A stretch of DNA of 5,455 nt from Actinomycetota bacterium (GCA_016781115.1 JADDQX010000092.1:3186-8640); one strand, 5' to 3'. Positions 1 through 5,455 are shown, numbered from the stretch's first letter. Notes: generated by a model from the letters alone, not told the origin. Made by a program: numbers and translations.

Positions 1-88
1 ACCCCGGGATCCAACTGGGCCGGAACGTCGCCGGCAGGGGGGCCGCGAAGTGCCACAGGTCGACCCGCGCGACCTTAGCGCCGGTCAC
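1..88 (-). CDS. N-terminus of a mandelate racemase / muconate lactonizing enzyme (enolase superfamily) protein, cut by the left edge
   Basis: Twenty-nine codons read leftward from a GTG at 88-86 and run off the window without a stop. Seen: the start has a near-perfect Shine-Dalgarno (AGAGGAGGA, minus strand of 95-103) with a 7-nt spacer, so this is a real start rather than a chance frame. The peptide has an opening beta-strand (KVARVDLWHF), then a proline-rich turn ending PATFRPSWIPG. Known from memory of the family: many enolase-superfamily enzymes of the mandelate racemase group begin with a strand of this kind followed by a 'PLP.PF.PSWIPG' segment in the N-terminal capping domain, which covers the active site and sets substrate specificity. 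The catalytic barrel and metal ligands lie outside the window, so neither substrate nor reaction can be named. No signal peptide is visible, which suggests a cytoplasmic enzyme, unlike its exported neighbours. It is divergent from the subtilase gene. Confidence 0.65.
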   Translation of the reverse strand, partial: MTGAKVARVDLWHFAAPLPATFRPSWIPG

Positions 89-264
89 GACCGGTCCTCC
101 TCTTCGGGGTGGCCGCTCGCGCAGCCCGGCAAGGTCGACATGGCATCAGGCTACTCATCTGAGGCATCTCACGCCTGCGGGCCGAATGGTCCCTTTTGAC
201 TATGGCTTGTCGGCGACTGTCCGCCTAGCGTTGCGACCACACTCGAAGCCCTGGGAGGGCCTAC
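89..264. promoter_or_regulatory. Divergent intergenic region between the enolase-superfamily gene and the subtilase gene
   Basis: These 176 bp must carry the promoters of both flanking genes. A good -35-like hexamer TTGACT occurs at 196-201 on the plus strand, but no acceptable -10 follows 16-19 bp later, so no promoter is called. Between 142 and 177 there is a cluster of small symmetric elements. GGCATC is repeated at 142-147 and 163-168, 21 bp apart (about two helical turns). CTCA-TC-TGAG is a short inverted repeat at 154-163. CAGGC (147-151) pairs with GCCTG (173-177). This could be an operator, but each element is short enough to arise by chance. The subtilase Shine-Dalgarno GGGAGGG lies at 253-259. 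Confidence 0.35.
95..103 (-). promoter_or_regulatory. Ribosome binding site that fixes the GTG start of the left-edge gene
   Basis: On the minus strand this reads AGAGGAGGA. The GGAGG core (complement of 96-100) lies 7 nt before the GTG. It is one of the best Shine-Dalgarno matches in the window and is the main reason for accepting the partial gene at 1-88. Confidence 0.7.
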
Positions 265-1794
265 ATGTCTCGTCGCGCGCTATCTATCCTGGTAACGCTG
301 GTCGCTTTCGCCACGCTGCTACCGGCGGAAGCCTCGTCGGCGGAGATCGGCCGCTACATCGTGGTCCTGGATCCGGCTGTGGCGGATCCAGGCTCCGTCG
401 CGGCCGAGCATGCACGCGGTCATGGCGCCGAGGTGAGCCACGTGTACCGCTTCGCCCTGAAGGGCTACGCCGCGACGATGAGCGAGCAAGCCGCCCGAGA
501 GGTGGCGCTCGACGAACGAGTCCAGCTGGTGGAGGTGGACGGGGCGGTTCAGGCGACGGCGCATTCCGCGACCAACCTAGGCAACCCGCCGACAGGCGTA
601 CACCGAGCCTTCGCCCCCCACAACAGCGAGATCGGCATCGACGGCTTCGACGACCAGAGGGTGGACGTGGACGTGGCCGTGATCGACACCGGGATCGATG
701 TCGACCATCCGGACCTCAACGTCGTCGGCGGCAAGAACTGCCAGAGAGGAACGAGCTACGACGACGGCAACGGCCACGGAACCCACGTTGCCGGAACGGC
801 GGCTGGCCTCGACAACGGCAGAGGCGTCGTCGGTATGGCTCCCGGCGCCCGTCTGTGGGCGGTGCGCGTGCTGGACAACTCCGGCAGTGGCTCGTGGTCG
901 AGCGTCATCTGCGGGATCGACTGGGTAACCGCGAACGCGACCACGATCGAGGTGGCCAACATGAGCCTCGGAGGATCCGGCTCCGACGGTACATGTGACA
1001 GCTCATCGTTGCATCTCGCGATCTGCAACTCCGTGAGCGCCGGAACCACCTACGCGGTCGCCGCCGGTAACGAGAGCGACGACGCGGCGAACCATGTGCC
1101 CGCCGCGTACGACGAGGTGATGACCGTCTCCGCGCTTGCCGACTTCGACGGTGAGCCCGGGGGAACTGGTTCTGCCACATGTCGCTCGGACGTAGATGAC
1201 ACCTTCGCCGATTTCTCGAACTTCGGAGTCGACGTGGATCTGATCGCTCCCGGCGTCTGCATCAAGTCGACGTGGAAGGGCGGTGGCTACAGCACGATCA
1301 GCGGGACGTCGATGGCAAGCCCACACGTTGCGGGAGCGGCCGCGCTCTATAAAGCGACCAACCCGACCGCCGGCCCCGCGGCGGTCCAAACGGCTCTGCA
1401 GGCGGAGGGCAACCTCTTCTGGACCAACACCGACGACGTCGACGGCATGCAGGAGCCGTTGCTGGATGTTTCGGACGCCGTGGTGTTCAACCCGGCCATG
1501 CTGTCGACCAGTACGGACGGCGGAGGCGAGGAGCCCGCCGCTTCCTTCTCCCTCACCGCGAGCGGTTACAAGGTGAAGGGGCTCCAGAAGGTCGATCTGA
1601 GTTGGAGCGGCACCAGCGCCAGCGCGACCCACGTCGACATCCATCGAGATGGCGCGATCCTTGCCGCGGACGAGGCGAACGACGGGACCTACACCGACGA
1701 CATCAACGCCAAGGGCGGCGGGAGCTACACGTACAAGGTCTGCGAGGCGGGATCGACGACCGTGTGCTCGAACGAGGTGAGCGTCGTCTTCTAG
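265..1794 (+). CDS. Secreted subtilisin-like serine protease (peptidase S8) with I9 propeptide and C-terminal Fn3-like domain
   Basis: A complete 509-residue preproenzyme that should cleave proteins outside the cell. Domains in order: signal peptide about 1-26 (MSRRALSILV, hydrophobic core, AEASSA cleavage region); inhibitor I9 propeptide about 29-97, the intramolecular chaperone normally removed autocatalytically; S8 catalytic domain about 110-408; a Gly/Glu-rich linker about 413-426; and an all-beta fibronectin-III-like domain about 427-509 (VDLSWSG, VDIHRDG, SYTYKVCEAG). The triad is intact: Asp141 in VAVIDTGID, His171 in GNGHGTHVAGT, Ser349 in SGTSMASPHVAG. Asn269 in AVAAGNE supplies the oxyanion hole. 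Eight cysteines (159, 216, 244, 254, 306, 332, 493, 501) suit a disulfide-stabilised exported protein. The ATG at 265 is chosen because GGGAGGG lies 5 nt upstream and the signal peptide follows directly. SRRAL could also act as a twin-arginine motif; Sec is the default reading. The gene ends in TAG and converges on the metallophosphoesterase gene with a 28-bp gap. The natural substrate is unknown. Confidence 0.95.
   Translation: MSRRALSILVTLVAFATLLPAEASSAEIGRYIVVLDPAVADPGSVAAEHARGHGAEVSHVYRFALKGYAATMSEQAAREVALDERVQLVEVDGAVQATAHSATNLGNPPTGVHRAFAPHNSEIGIDGFDDQRVDVDVAVIDTGIDVDHPDLNVVGGKNCQRGTSYDDGNGHGTHVAGTAAGLDNGRGVVGMAPGARLWAVRVLDNSGSGSWSSVICGIDWVTANATTIEVANMSLGGSGSDGTCDSSSLHLAICNSVSAGTTYAVAAGNESDDAANHVPAAYDEVMTVSALADFDGEPGGTGSATCRSDVDDTFADFSNFGVDVDLIAPGVCIKSTWKGGGYSTISGTSMASPHVAGAAALYKATNPTAGPAAVQTALQAEGNLFWTNTDDVDGMQEPLLDVSDAVVFNPAMLSTSTDGGGEEPAASFSLTASGYKVKGLQKVDLSWSGTSASATHVDIHRDGAILAADEANDGTYTDDINAKGGGSYTYKVCEAGSTTVCSNEVSVVF
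366..392. repeat. Perfect 10-bp inverted repeat (hairpin) inside the subtilase propeptide coding region
   Basis: CCTGGATCCG at 366-375 is exactly complementary to CGGATCCAGG at 383-392, with a 7-nt loop GCTGTGG. In the mRNA this would be a stable stem about 100 nt after the start codon. There is no T-run afterwards, so it is not a standard intrinsic terminator. At the protein level it encodes LDPAVADPG, and the two Asp-Pro pairs written with the same GAT-CC bases partly explain the symmetry. Any effect on translation or mRNA stability is inference. Confidence 0.8.
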
Positions 1795-1838
1795 AGCCTC
1801 GCTGGGATCTGACCCGACCGCGTCAGCGTGTCGACGAC
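1783..1838. terminator. Weak nested inverted repeat across the convergent gene ends (possible bidirectional terminator)
   Basis: The 28-bp gap between the two convergent stop codons lies inside a two-step symmetric arrangement. GTCGTC (1783-1788) pairs with GACGAC (1833-1838), and CGCTG (1800-1804) pairs with CAGCG (1824-1828) around a 19-nt loop. Neither side has a T-tract and the stems are interrupted, so this is at most a weak terminator. It is listed because no better termination signal separates the convergent genes. Confidence 0.2.
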
Positions 1839-3730
1839 CCGCCGGTCCAGGGTTTGTCGAGCACGATGATGACGTTCCGATCTTCCCGGGTGCCTCTGGA
1901 GCTGCGCGCGTTCTGATAGTCGTTGTAGGCGAGCTCTCGGCCGATCGCAGCGAGCCGCTGCACCTGTTCGGGAGCGTGGCCTTTGGGATCCAGGTTCGGC
2001 GGCGCCCCCCCCGGGTTCGGCGGTCCGCCGTGGTCGAGGACCGTCAGGACGAGCGACATCGTCCGGTTGCCGTTGTCGATCAGCTCGATCATCCGAGCTT
2101 GCTGCGGCCAGTCCAGGTGCGCCGCCGTCGAGATCTCGTAGAAGGGGTTCACGTTCGAGTAGCCCGGCGGCGGGACGCCTTCGCACTTGTGCTCGCGCAG
2201 TGAGTTCTCGTGCTCGTGCCCGTCGACGTGCACGAGGAAGTTCTTGTAGCTGCAGAACAGGTCCTCCAGCGTCTCGACGCTGACGTTAGTGGGTTGTTGC
2301 CGGGACGTGATGCGCTTCCCGTAGTGGATAGGGAACTCGGTCGGGTCCGTCGAGGGGAAGCGGGTCGTCTTCAAGGTGTGGTGCCCATAGGTGATGACGT
2401 ATTCGCCGAGGCTCGTCGCGAGCTCTAGCTGCTCACGCAGCCACCTGAACTGCGGGTCGTCGATGGAGCCCTCGGAGCAGAAGATGGTGCCGCATTCATC
2501 GGTGACCGTGTCGAGAGCGACGAAGCGGAGCCCGGGTAGAGGTGAGAACGAGTAATACCCGTCGTTGTTCGCCTCGGCCGAGGCCGGCAGCCCATATCCG
2601 GCGCAGGTCTTGGCCGTCCTCGGGTCGCAAAGCGCGGGAGCGAAACCGTGCCCCACAGGCGTACCACCCGTCTTGAAGTGCTCCTCGATCCAGCTGCTCG
2701 CCGAGCACGGGCTCCCCGTCAGGATGCCCAGCGGATCGACCGCGATGTCGTCTTTGGCGAGGTAGCAGCGACGCTTATCGGGCGGAACGATGTCGACGGT
2801 GGTTTGGTCGACGTCGGTGGCGGTGGGGATCAACTTCACCTTCTGGCAGCCCATCGCGATCTCCTGGAACTCGGGGCGCGCGAGCTCCTGGTTGGTCGGA
2901 CCATAGGGGCCGTAGTAGGCGTCGGGGCTGTTGCCCTGGATCAAAGCGTCATGGTTGCCGAACGCGGAATACCAAGGAAGGTCGAGCCCGATCGACTGGA
3001 ACGGCTGGTTGGCGGCTTCGAGCAGCCCCGGGAAGTCGCGCATCGTGACGTCTCTCCCGGTCTCCGACTCGTTCTCTTCGCGCCGTGGCGAATATCCGTC
3101 GCCGTCGCTGCTTCCCTCGGACGTATCGGGCTCGTAGTAGCCGAGCCTCCCGCCGCCACGGACGCCGTCGTAGATCGACCCGGGCGTCGCTTCGCAGCCC
3201 GGCACCGGGATCCCCGAGTTCGGGTCGACCTTCTTCTTCCCATCGAGGATGTCGATGAACCAGCGGGTCTCGTTGTACTGCTGCGAATCGGCGTTGTCGC
3301 CGGTCAGGATCGCGAGGTCAAGCTTCTCTGCCGTCACCGGTGACACCGTGTTCCGCACCGCCCGCACCATCGCCTCCGTGATCTGCGTCGTCAGCGATTC
3401 CTGGGGCCGGTAGGCCGCTGAGAAGGGCTGCGCCCCCGGGACCCTCTGCGTCGTGTCGAAGAACTCGACCCGCCCGGGAGACTCCTCGTCGATCATCTGG
3501 AAGTCGGACAACTGGAGGAAGTTCAGGATCGATCCATGCCGCGGCGGCCGGAAGTCCGCGGGCGCACCGATGATCTTGTAGTCCTCACCGGGGGCGTATT
3601 CGAGCAAGTTGTCGTTGTCGGTGTCGTCGATCGTGAGCACGGTCGTGTCGCGGGGAGCGGCTCCCGCGGGAGCGGCCCCGGCGGCGACGAGAGCTGAGAT
3701 CAGAACGTGCACGAGTCCACGGCGGCTCAA
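1823..3730 (-). CDS. Exported metallophosphoesterase with long inserts, PPA1498 (TIGR03767)-like
   Basis: A complete 635-residue protein predicted to hydrolyse phosphate esters outside the membrane; the substrate is unknown. The calcineurin-like motifs appear in order but widely spaced: Asp76 in QLSDFQ, GDNAD at 144-148, GNHD at 258-261, GHH at 449-451 and DGHEHE at 503-508. These supply the expected dinuclear-metal ligands and the catalytic histidine (His260). The first motif is D-x-Q rather than the usual D-x-H. From memory, TIGR03767 describes metallophosphoesterases with long inserts between motifs and an N-terminal Tat signal, which fits: MSRRGLVHVLIS is followed by an Ala-rich stretch to about residue 25. 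The start is TTG at 3730-3728, supported by GAAAGGAT upstream and by the signal peptide; the next in-frame Met is residue 79, which would lose motif I. The C-terminus (GGPPNPGGAPP, then ELAYNDYQ and RNVIIVLDKPW) follows the metal-binding core. It is divergent from the hydrolase at 3851. Confidence 0.9.
   Translation of the reverse strand: MSRRGLVHVLISALVAAGAAPAGAAPRDTTVLTIDDTDNDNLLEYAPGEDYKIIGAPADFRPPRHGSILNFLQLSDFQMIDEESPGRVEFFDTTQRVPGAQPFSAAYRPQESLTTQITEAMVRAVRNTVSPVTAEKLDLAILTGDNADSQQYNETRWFIDILDGKKKVDPNSGIPVPGCEATPGSIYDGVRGGGRLGYYEPDTSEGSSDGDGYSPRREENESETGRDVTMRDFPGLLEAANQPFQSIGLDLPWYSAFGNHDALIQGNSPDAYYGPYGPTNQELARPEFQEIAMGCQKVKLIPTATDVDQTTVDIVPPDKRRCYLAKDDIAVDPLGILTGSPCSASSWIEEHFKTGGTPVGHGFAPALCDPRTAKTCAGYGLPASAEANNDGYYSFSPLPGLRFVALDTVTDECGTIFCSEGSIDDPQFRWLREQLELATSLGEYVITYGHHTLKTTRFPSTDPTEFPIHYGKRITSRQQPTNVSVETLEDLFCSYKNFLVHVDGHEHENSLREHKCEGVPPPGYSNVNPFYEISTAAHLDWPQQARMIELIDNGNRTMSLVLTVLDHGGPPNPGGAPPNLDPKGHAPEQVQRLAAIGRELAYNDYQNARSSRGTREDRNVIIVLDKPWTGGSSTR
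1993..2023. repeat. Short direct repeat flanking a C8 homopolymer within the metallophosphoesterase gene
   Basis: GGTTCGGCGG occurs at 1993-2002 and again at 2014-2023, with a run of eight C at 2005-2012 between them. On the coding (minus) strand this gives the PPNPGGAPPNL segment near the C-terminus. A G/C run of this length is a possible slippage or sequencing-error point, but the frame stays open and sensible on both sides, so no frameshift is inferred. Confidence 0.6.
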
Positions 3731-3735
3731 GGTCG

Positions 3736-3743
3736 ATCCTTTC
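3736..3743 (-). promoter_or_regulatory. Ribosome binding site supporting the TTG start of the metallophosphoesterase
   Basis: The minus strand reads GAAAGGAT, with the AGG core about 7 nt before the TTG at 3730-3728. Together with the immediately following twin-arginine signal peptide it decides the start of this gene. Confidence 0.6.
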
Positions 3744-3751
3744 GACAGCGC

Positions 3752-3780
3752 TTGCTTAGGTAACTACCGGCTACTCTGAT
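3752..3780 (+). promoter_or_regulatory. Candidate sigma-70-type promoter for the alpha/beta hydrolase gene
   Basis: TTGCTT, a 17-bp spacer and TCTGAT, with the -10 about 70 nt before the ATG. The match is only moderate and was found by eye. GC-rich bacteria often use poorly conserved -35 elements, so this stays tentative. Confidence 0.25.
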
Positions 3781-3850
3781 GGGCGACAATTTCGCCATCC
3801 GAACGCGTTTTCCTGTAGGGCGCTCTGCCGACGAGAGAAGGGTCCGACCC

Positions 3851-5455
3851 ATGAGGCGCTGGAGCCATCTAGTACTGGTGGCTTTGGCGTTGGCGGGCGC
3901 GCTCCCTCTGCGAGCCGCTCCCTCCGCCCGCGCGCACTCTGCGCCGGATCCCTTGGTGACGGATTCTCTGGCCGCCCTGTCGGGGCTGGTCGGCAAGGAA
4001 ACCTGTGCGGTCAAAGACGCCCTCGACGCTGACGTGGAGAACGGGCTCCAGCTGCCCTACGTGTTCTGCGACGACGGCGTTCCGGCGAGGGGCGGAGGAG
4101 CACAGGCCATCCCCGTTCCCGTGAAGTACGCCTCGAGGAAAGGCGGCGACGACTTCACGGGACTTCCCAAGCCTGCAGGACTGGAGGAGGCCGCGGAGGC
4201 CGCAGTTCGAGACGACCTCCGTCCGGAGCGCGAGAACCGCATCAGCCTCGACGTCGACATCACGATGCCTCTGTCGCCGGCGCTGAAGAAGCTCGTGGGT
4301 GGCGACTTCCGCACGATGAAGCCGCCGAAGAAGGGCTACCCGGTGATCGTGTTCATGCACGGTTGCTGCGGTGGCAACAAGCGCTCATGGGAAGCCAGCA
4401 CCGTCGATGCCGTGAACGAGCAGTGGCATCACTCCAACGCCTGGTTCGCGTCGCGTGGCTACGTCGTCATCACCTACACAGCGCGCGGGTTCCGCGACAG
4501 TCAGGAGCGGGGGTCTACCGGCACGACGCAGCTCGACTCGCGCCGCTATGAGATCAACGACTACCAGTACCTCGTCGGCCTCCTCGCCGACCACGACGCG
4601 ATGCGGCGCGCGGAGGGGCAGGCTCCGCTCTTCCGCATCAACCCGCGCAAGATCGGCGCGGTCGGCGGCTCCTACGGAGGCGGCTTCACCTGGCTCGCGC
4701 TCACGGATCCGACGTGGAAGAGCCCCGCACTGAGCGTCCCCGTGAGGCTCGCCGCGGCGGTAACGAAGTACGGCTGGACGGACCTGGTGGAAGCTCTCGT
4801 GCCGGCGGGGCATTATTTCGACCGCGATCCGATCAGCGGGAAGACCTTTGTCGCTCCGACCGATCCCGCAAAGGCGCTGTCGCGCGACCCGATCGGGGTC
4901 ATGAAGCAAAGCATCGTTGCGGGCCTTTACGCGAGCGGGAACCTCGCCGCGACCAACCACACGACGTTCCCGGATTACGTGCACGACGCTTACTCGCGAC
5001 TCCAGGCGGGCGAGCCTTACGACGGCGATCCGAACCTCGAGACGGTCCTGGAGATGTTCCTGAACGATCGCTCGGCGTACTTCCAGAGGCGCTACTGGCG
5101 CCGGGTCGGCAACGGCATGCGGGTCCCGGTCTACGCCGCCGCCACCTGGACCGACCCGCTGTTCCCCACGATGGAGACGATCCGCTTCTACAACAAGCTT
5201 CGTTCGGTCGATCCCGATTACCCGATCACGATGTACCTGGGCGACTATCAGCATTTCGCGCAGAACAAGCCCAAGGAATGGGACGACATCTGCGGCGATG
5301 ATCACCACGTCTGCACGGTGAAGGACTTCACACGCCCCGACGGCTCGGTGAACCTCATGAGGTCGCCGGCTCGTGTCCGCAAGGGCGTGAACTTCAGGAT
5401 GAACAGGTTCTTGGACTTCTACCTGCGCGGCAAGGGCCGCCGCCCGAAGAAGGAC
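3851..5455 (+). CDS. Exported alpha/beta hydrolase of the CocE/NonD / peptidase S15 type, C-terminus cut by the right edge
   Basis: An open frame of 535 codons runs from ATG at 3851 to the last base without a stop. The start is supported by GAGAGAAGGG (3833-3842) 8 nt upstream and by a signal peptide (MRRWSHLVLVALALAGALPL, likely cut near ARA-28). An N-terminal extension with Cys52 and Cys73 precedes an alpha/beta hydrolase core, about 125-530. Key motifs: VIVFMHGCCGGN, with His170 to Gly175 as the likely oxyanion-hole loop; the nucleophile elbow VGGSYGG with Ser274, the G-x-S-Y-G-G form typical of the S15/CocE group; WTDPLFP with Asp435; and DYQHF with His468, giving a complete Ser-Asp-His triad. 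Family members cleave esters, amides or X-Pro peptides; the substrate cannot be told here. The final visible part (FLDFYLRGKG) is where the core normally ends, so a C-terminal jelly-roll domain may lie beyond the window. Cys481 and Cys488 could form a disulfide. The gene is divergent from the metallophosphoesterase. Confidence 0.88.
   Translation, partial: MRRWSHLVLVALALAGALPLRAAPSARAHSAPDPLVTDSLAALSGLVGKETCAVKDALDADVENGLQLPYVFCDDGVPARGGGAQAIPVPVKYASRKGGDDFTGLPKPAGLEEAAEAAVRDDLRPERENRISLDVDITMPLSPALKKLVGGDFRTMKPPKKGYPVIVFMHGCCGGNKRSWEASTVDAVNEQWHHSNAWFASRGYVVITYTARGFRDSQERGSTGTTQLDSRRYEINDYQYLVGLLADHDAMRRAEGQAPLFRINPRKIGAVGGSYGGGFTWLALTDPTWKSPALSVPVRLAAAVTKYGWTDLVEALVPAGHYFDRDPISGKTFVAPTDPAKALSRDPIGVMKQSIVAGLYASGNLAATNHTTFPDYVHDAYSRLQAGEPYDGDPNLETVLEMFLNDRSAYFQRRYWRRVGNGMRVPVYAAATWTDPLFPTMETIRFYNKLRSVDPDYPITMYLGDYQHFAQNKPKEWDDICGDDHHVCTVKDFTRPDGSVNLMRSPARVRKGVNFRMNRFLDFYLRGKGRRPKKD

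Larger units (their letters stand above)
3731..3850. promoter_or_regulatory. Divergent intergenic region between the metallophosphoesterase and the alpha/beta hydrolase
   Basis: These 120 bp separate two divergently read starts and should hold both promoters. On the plus strand TTGCTT (3752-3757), 17 bp, TCTGAT (3775-3780) is a plausible sigma-70-type pair, though with only 3 and 4 of 6 consensus matches. On the minus strand TTGTCG (complement of 3784-3789) is followed after 17 bp by TAGTTA (complement of 3761-3766), which is weaker. The two candidates overlap, so expression could be mutually exclusive or co-regulated. A small inverted repeat GGTA-AC-TACC lies at 3759-3768, between the plus-strand candidate -35 and -10. 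The 8-mer GGCTACTC at 3769-3776 also occurs at 149-156 in the other divergent region. Confidence 0.4.

Noticed and set aside
196..201. TTGACT as the -35 of a subtilase promoter
   Set aside because: No acceptable -10 hexamer follows at 16-19 bp (the sequence there is GC-rich, such as TGTCCG), so it was kept only as a remark in the intergenic entry.
186..998. A 270-codon plus-strand frame overlapping the subtilase start
   Set aside because: It is a +1-frame shadow of the subtilase gene: Arg/Gly-rich, low-complexity translation with no domain, and no Shine-Dalgarno at its ATG. The true frame has a full set of protease motifs.
1003..1644. A 213-codon minus-strand frame antisense to the subtilase
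   Set aside because: Long antisense frames are expected opposite G/C-biased codons. Its translation shows no recognisable motif and the opposite strand encodes the catalytic Ser region.
2005..2012. The C8 run as evidence of a frameshift in the metallophosphoesterase
   Set aside because: The frame is open on both sides and the residues after it (RELAYNDYQ, RNVIIVLDKPW) look like a natural C-terminus, so there is no sign of a broken gene.
2648..3343. A 231-codon plus-strand frame antisense to the metallophosphoesterase
   Set aside because: It is the antisense shadow of a gene with clear family motifs, and the Val/Arg/Asp-rich translation is typical of reverse-complement reading.
3727..4014. 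A 95-codon minus-strand frame overlapping the divergent spacer, possibly a small gene ahead of the metallophosphoesterase
   Set aside because: It covers the hydrolase signal peptide and both candidate promoters on the opposite strand, lacks a convincing ribosome binding site, and its translation has no recognisable features.
4714..5301. A 195-codon plus-strand frame inside the right-hand hydrolase
   Set aside because: An out-of-frame shadow with Arg/Gly/Pro-rich composition; the in-frame hydrolase is continuous through the same interval.
4385..5308. A 307-codon minus-strand frame antisense to the right-hand hydrolase
   Set aside because: The opposite strand carries the Ser274/Asp435/His468 hydrolase. 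The antisense peptide is Arg/Val-rich without domain features or a good ribosome binding site.

Overview
The window is GC-rich, chromosomal-looking bacterial DNA with strong G/C third-position bias, GTG and TTG starts backed by good Shine-Dalgarno sequences, and dense coding on both strands. This style, together with a Tat-signalled metallophosphoesterase of the PPA1498 (TIGR03767) type, fits an Actinomycetota genome best. That is an inference from composition and family memory; another high-GC phylum such as Chloroflexota is not excluded. There are no tRNA or rRNA genes, insertion sequences, CRISPR arrays, integrases or phage genes.

Layout from left to right. (1) Positions 1-88, minus strand: the first 29 codons of a gene leaving the left edge, with an N-terminus like the mandelate racemase / muconate lactonizing enzyme (enolase) superfamily. 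(2) Positions 89-264: a divergent intergenic region. (3) Positions 265-1794, plus strand: a complete secreted subtilisin-like serine protease (signal peptide, I9 propeptide, S8 catalytic domain with Asp141/His171/Ser349, C-terminal fibronectin-III-like domain). (4) A 28-bp convergent gap with a weak nested inverted repeat around it. (5) Positions 1823-3730, minus strand: a complete exported calcineurin-like metallophosphoesterase with long inserts between motifs, started at TTG. (6) Positions 3731-3850: a second divergent intergenic region. (7) Positions 3851-5455, plus strand: a large exported alpha/beta hydrolase of the CocE/NonD / peptidase S15 type with a Ser274/Asp435/His468 triad. It is open through the right edge, so its C-terminus is missing.

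The three large genes all encode predicted exported hydrolases (protease, phosphoesterase, esterase/amidase/peptidase). They are convergent or divergent rather than co-directional, so they are not an operon. A shared role in extracellular nutrient scavenging is possible but not shown. I see no convincing novel multi-gene system. The points most worth checking are the non-canonical D-x-Q first motif of the metallophosphoesterase, the Cys-Cys at the likely oxyanion hole of the right-hand hydrolase, a perfect 10-bp hairpin early in the protease gene, and a short motif shared by both divergent intergenic regions.
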